Below are positions 59,286-64,000 of a DNA stretch of 64,000 bases, piece after piece (position 1 is the first letter of the stretch; every line of letters starts with the position of its first letter). The notes under the pieces were generated by a model that did not search any database, was not told the origin of the DNA, and saw only the letters and a list, made by a program, of their open reading frames with translations. Position numbers and translations under genes: made by a program. The DNA comes from Erodium maritimum (lineage: Eukaryota > Streptophyta > Magnoliopsida > Geraniales > Geraniaceae). The DNA lies in contig OY997596.1 of assembly GCA_963921825.1 (NCBI GenBank), forward strand, positions 16,001,001-16,065,000, read 5' to 3'.

Positions 59286-62019
59286 TGTCACGCCCCAAAT
59301 CCGGTTTTGACCGGACTCGAGACGCGAACTTGGAAAATAAATAATTTAAGTAAAACAATTAAAATAAGCATTAAACGAAACTCTGAAAATAATAATTAGT
59401 AATTCGGAAACCGAGTAAAAGCAGTATTTAGTCTAAAATACACAGTACGTCTCTAGCCTACTAGACAATACCTCGCCAGCTCCCAAGCTCAACTGTGTCC
59501 TACTAGCACAAATCCCGCTCAACACCTGAAACACAACAAAGTAAGGGGTGAGCTTTCGCCCAGTAGAGAAAGTAGTTAAGGTAATGAACATCGGGTCACC
59601 ACCACGAGTAACCGTCCAATTAGGGCATACTAGTACAACACAACTAATTGTCAAACCGGGGTTCATAGCCAAACTTAGAACACGCTCAACGACTACTTTC
59701 ACAACGTAAAACATTTAACCAACAACACACGTATCACCCAAAAAAGAAACCAACACACAGCTCATACCATAGTCCCCGAATTACAATCATATCATACCAT
59801 AAAGTCATCGTATCATCTCGGATAGCCCCTCGGTCCAAAGGAGACACATGTGTCGGGGCGACCGAAAACGTTCCTTAAGAACGCATCTCATCGGAGGGCC
59901 CGAAAATGTTCCCAAAGGACCATAGATCATCGAGGTGGAACACGACTCGTAGGCCCAATCACGACCCGTAGGCCCCATACGACCCGTAGGCCCAACACAC
60001 AGCTTAATACAACCATTTCCAACGTCTCCGGCTACCACAGCCCGTTCCATTTATATCGTACCAGATCACGAAGCCTCGGTCCCGACACCTTCCCGTCACG
60101 TAGAATCGGGGTAACATCCCGGACCGCAAATCCCTCAGTCGGACGTCTTCCTGTCACGTAGAATCAGGGCCTCACGCATACTGGACCGGCACATACCTCG
60201 GTCGTACGTCTTCCCGTCACAGAGAATCGGGGCATCAATCACGCCATCCTTGGCCTCGATACACTACACCGGAACTATCCCTTGGTGCAAGTACCACCCA
60301 GTTACACCTTTTCTTGGAACAGACAACAAGAGTATAACACGCATCACAAAAACATATTTCGACCCCGGTATACCAACCAAGCCAAACTCACCATAACACA
60401 CAAATCGGTCTATCACTATCCCGGTCATGTCACAATCAAGGGTTCAAACTTCATCAAACACGGCACACTTGCCCACACATAGCAACAATCATGCAACACC
60501 GAGTATAATCTTATCATGACTATCAATCAGCGGTTTAACACCCATCATGCATCTCAATCAGCACACAGTCCTAAGGCTCGACATGGCCATTCTACCAGCA
60601 CGACAATTTCCCAGAATATTGAAAGCGGCTAACACTAGTGAATCACATCCTACATGTTACTAAGACTCGTCCGATTATTTTATACTATAAACGATCGATC
60701 CAGTTTTATTATTACCTAGCATGCATAATAGTAAATTTCCTTAATTAATTCGGTATTCGTTACTTTCCCTACCTCAAGAAGAACCAAGAGCTACGTCTCC
60801 TAGCTGCTGACGTCCTGGCTCGCTACCTCCGGTCTTCTCTACGGTCGAAGCCGGACTCTAAATTAACACGGAAAGCCATAATTAATAACGGTTCCAAAGT
60901 TAGTTTAAAAGTTAGGAACAGTCCAACTTAAATTCAACAGTTGCCTTTTAAACTCGAGCGGGCCAAAAGAGGGATTATACGACGAATCGGGTTCGAGTAC
61001 CCAAGCCCCGAGCACAGAACCTGGTGCATGCTTCCCGAGGCACGGTTCCCAATGCATGGATCCCGAGGCACGACTCCCAATGCCCAGATTCCGAGCACGA
61101 GTTCCGAGGCGCGGTCCTCGAGATGTCCATTTCGGCGTTCCCACCTTTAGTCCCGTCCTAAGTCCGATTTAACAGTCTTGTTTATTCGTCTATGGTTCCA
61201 AAATCGTTCAAAAGTCCATAATACAACCTTTTTAATTAAAACTGTTTTCTTTTCCTTTTTGATTTAAATCTGTTTTTTTTTTCATTTTCTTTTAATTTAT
61301 TTAATTAATTTTTCTTTTCAGTTTCGTTCGATCAGATGCAGAAGGTTCGAGAAGAAGAAAAAGGTTCGGTCCGACTTCCGACCGATCACCGGCGGTGACG
61401 TTACCGGCCGAAGCCTCACGGTGGTAGTGGTTCTCACCGTAGGGGGAAAGACGGCGGCGGGTGGTGGTTGTGGCCGTGGGAGCGACGGAGCACGACGAGG
61501 TCTCGCTCGCTTCAGATCTAGACGAACTCGGCTGGTTCCCGTCTCAGATCTGGCGAGCTCTTCTCGACTGGACGCGCACGGTGACGGCGAGGAGCTCGGC
61601 TACGTGACGGTGTCGGATACACGGCACCGGGATGACAGACAGCGACGGTGGGGCTCGGACTACTCGCGGGTGAAGAGAAGAAGAAGAAGGGTGAGGGAGA
61701 TGGAGAGCTCGGAGACGGCTGCGCGAGAGAAGATGGAAATGAGGGTTCAGAACCCTAAAAATGTACTTAAATAGTGCGGGCTGGAGCTTAAACGGGCCTC
61801 TGGCGGGCTTGGTTCTCAGGCCCAAGTGAGAGGAGATCGGGGCGGGCCTGGCTCGGGCCGGATCTGCTAGTCGGGTCTGGTCGGCCTGGTCCAGCCCCTT
61901 ACCCTTTTTTTTCCTTTTTTTTGCAAAAGTTATCAAACTTCGATCCGGTTTCCAACCACGGCAATTAACAAGCGATTAAATTAAAAACTTAGTCCTTTTT
62001 AACCGGAGCGGTCTGTACA
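59286..62019 (-). repeat. Chromovirus-like LTR (2734 bp), reverse orientation
   Basis: On the plus strand it runs from TGTCACGCCCCAAATCCGG to GGTCTGTACA, so on its own strand it starts TGTACAGACC, like the TGTAAAGACC of 12563-14833. Tandem repeats occur at 59935-60000 (CGTAGGCCCAA units of ~20 bp) and 60060-60260 (CGTCTTCCCGTCAC and GTAGAATCGGGG units of ~60 bp). Antisense hairpin and acceptor-like motifs lie at 59525-59605. The frame at 61421-61774 is CpG-rich leader-type sequence and not a supported gene. Confidence 0.85.
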
Positions 62020-62037
62020 GTCTACCCCCCTTAAAAG
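62020..62037 (-). other. Polypurine tract
   Basis: On the minus strand CTTTTAAGGGGGGTAGAC directly precedes the LTR start TGTACAGACC, which fixes this LTR as the 3' LTR of a minus-strand element. Confidence 0.8.
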
Positions 62038-64000
62038 AATTTCTTCCTCGAAATTTAAAACGAACGCGCTCCACTTGACCCCATCTCAGGGACGTCGGAT
62101 TAAAACTCCCAATCATCATCCCTCAAGCACACGGAAAACACTTAGGCCAGTGAGTCGATACCAGAATCCTCTGTCGGTAGAGACGTCACACCGACACACG
62201 CAACTTGGTCGAGATATCCTATACCGAAACCGTCCGTCGGTATAGGTATCATACCAGAACCCTTCTCACATCGCACTTAAAACGGATCCAACACACAGAC
62301 ACTGCTCCCCAACTACTCACTTCACTTAACCAAATATCGCGCACACAACAAAACGAAAGAATTCAACCACGCTTCCGTTGCGCCACTCTGATCTCATCGT
62401 CACTTGGCCATCTCCCCTGGCCGGTCTAACTGCCTGCTGGTACTGCTGCGGCCCTCCGCCGCTCGGGCACTCATCTCCGTTGTCCCATTTCCCGACAATG
62501 TAAACACACTGACCCCCGTTCTAACGCGACGGGACCTACCCATGCTACTAATCATGTCTGTCTCAACGCGTCAGACAGAGCCGGTGGTCGAAAGAACCTT
62601 GCGGTTCTCTGCCTCCTCGGTTCTCTAGTCTCGTACAGTTCCACAACATTTCTCGGTCACTATCGAAACTCACGGACCCTCGCGGTCTTTCTGCGACCTC
62701 ACTCCACTGTCGCCGTCGTATCCACCAGCTCAGACTACACCCAAATCATCAAGGTGAGGACCCGCTCCAAACTCTGGGCTCGGGGCCCTCCCTCGAACCT
62801 CCTGCATTTGTTCGCCTCGACCGCCACCAAAATTGGTGCAACCAGGTACACGCCGTAACCTTGGCCTCGTACCTATCCTCCCCAGTGAGAGTACCTTGGG
62901 CACTTGTGCCTCAACGGCTTACCCCTCTTGCCTCGAGGTGTCACGTCGTAAGTACCCTCCGCAAGGGTACACGCACACGTTCAGTCTCTTAACTCAGAAA
63001 GAACAACGCGCATAGAATAACTAACGCCACACGCAGTACTTAGTAATAATATACTCAGTATAGTATAGTCACACACTAGTACGCAGCAGAGAAGTCAACA
63101 CACTAGTGCGTCACACAGATCATATATACAAGTAGCAGTTGCACACAATTTCATACTCAGCAGCGTAATCACACATAGTCACACAGGTCACCATTTACAC
63201 CACAGCGCAATTCCACCACATACAACTTATACTTGGTTTCGATTTTCTTAACACGTCCTCTTTCTAACATAACATTCATGTTGACACCGCGTCGTTACAA
63301 CCCGGTTCAGGCGTCCCCGAATTACGTTGTAACCACTTGGTATCCCCCCATTCACGTCCGGCTACAGTGGCCCCTATAGCCGAATCGTGATGGTACATAC
63401 ACTTCAGTTTCTGGAAAAAATCTGGCATGACCCGTTCGTAAGCTAAGTTAACCATCCGCTTATGCGGGACAACCAAACATTACCTGCACACCACACTCAA
63501 TCACAATTAAAACACATAACAATTGATCTCAACTTTTACACCGCGGTCTCAGTAATTTCACTCTTACCGCCCGGCCAAGTCCATACTTGGAAAACAGTTC
63601 AACTCCAACAATAACCACAACCCAGTCAAGTTCACCAAAATTCCAAGGCACTTAGGTCGGACGTTTCACCAATCAAACAACGGCCGACCAAGGCGGCACC
63701 CCACATAACAATTAATCAACCAACGCGTCATAACCAGCCCGAGCCTCGCTCGTTAACCAACCTCGATCTCAACCGTTCGGCATCATTGATCCACTAAGGT
63801 GTACAACAACCAGAGAATAAGGTACAAATCAAGTAAGGCAAAACTTAAACAATGCACTTTAACACTCAAAGCTCTTGTCGTTTCGACTCTACGCATAGGA
63901 TAATTCCAACTTGCGTCACCGAGCACTACGACCTTAGCCACCTAACTCTACCCACCTAACTGACGTACGATCCGAGGTTTCGAAAAATCATTTCAAAATG
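62038..64000 (-). mobile_element. Gypsy internal region, apparently pol-deleted
   Basis: Read on the minus strand from 64000, the first ~770 bp match the leader 14870-16070 (AGGTGGGTAGAGTTAGGT, then ATTCGGGGACGCCTGAA), that is, the region just inside a 5' LTR that would lie beyond the window. The rest down to 62038 contains the 3' tail shared with 12300-12547 and a short CVYPCGGYLRRD-like piece reminiscent of the protease region, but no RT, RNase H or integrase. A non-autonomous deletion derivative is the likely reading. Confidence 0.6.

Noticed and set aside
61421-61774. 117-codon CpG-rich frame
   Set aside because: It lies wholly within the reverse LTR 59286-62019, is low complexity (Arg/Gly/Ser), and shows no domain.
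1-64000. A new defence, biosynthetic or other multi-gene system
   Set aside because: Apart from one LdpA-like gene and two tRNA genes, all recognisable coding remains are retrotransposon or DNA transposon proteins. No clustered host genes support a system.

Overview
This window is nuclear DNA from a flowering plant. The evidence is Athila-type and chromovirus-type Ty3/gypsy LTR retrotransposons, plant L1-type LINEs whose ORF2 ends in an RNase H domain, hAT and PIF/Harbinger DNA transposons, two eukaryotic tRNA genes with internal promoters, and one 13-exon gene with GT-AG introns whose protein looks plastid-targeted. The species cannot be named from the sequence alone. Coding capacity is low, and nearly all retroelement reading frames carry stops or frameshifts.

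Layout. Positions 1-28236 are a stack of nested retrotransposons. An Athila-type element on the minus strand (5' LTR 26859-28236, gag, protease, RT, RNase H and integrase down to about 19.9 kb) appears to continue at 5.1-8.4 kb, where a partial copy of the same LTR lies. Between these parts sits a block of chromovirus-like LTRs and internal sequence (8416 to about 18.3 kb). A 1495-bp hAT element with an exact 8-bp target duplication splits its integrase. A second Athila copy (LTR 3170-4558, gag 1187-3067) is cut at 1186 by another gypsy LTR, and a LINE 3' end (4559-5126) separates the two Athila copies.

Positions 28237 to about 42000 form the low-copy island. It holds a tRNA-Val(CAC), an apparently intact 436-codon LdpA-like iron-sulfur protein gene on the minus strand (30662-33724), a 2.1-kb Harbinger relic ending 84 bp upstream of the gene's ATG, a second Harbinger relic beyond the gene's 3' side, decayed LINE pieces, a non-autonomous TIR element and a tRNA-Gly(GCC). 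The LdpA-like protein, with two cysteine-rich iron-sulfur motifs, and the two tRNAs are the only features that look functional for the host.

Positions 42000-64000 return to retroelements. There is a GC-rich non-LTR-like block, a gag-less chromovirus-like element with RT-RNase H and a 3.1-kb 3' LTR (47263-50358), a 4.66-kb L1-type LINE on the minus strand bounded by a 13-bp target duplication (50845-55508), a decayed plus-strand LINE (about 56270-59285), and a minus-strand gypsy element that interrupts it and whose internal region seems largely deleted (LTR 59286-62019, internal 62020-64000).

I see no CRISPR array, rRNA gene, operon or prokaryotic system. The most informative points are the complete LdpA-like gene model, the transposon at its promoter, the complementary Harbinger relics, the nested-insertion order, and a hairpin plus splice-acceptor-like motif shared by all the chromovirus-like LTRs.
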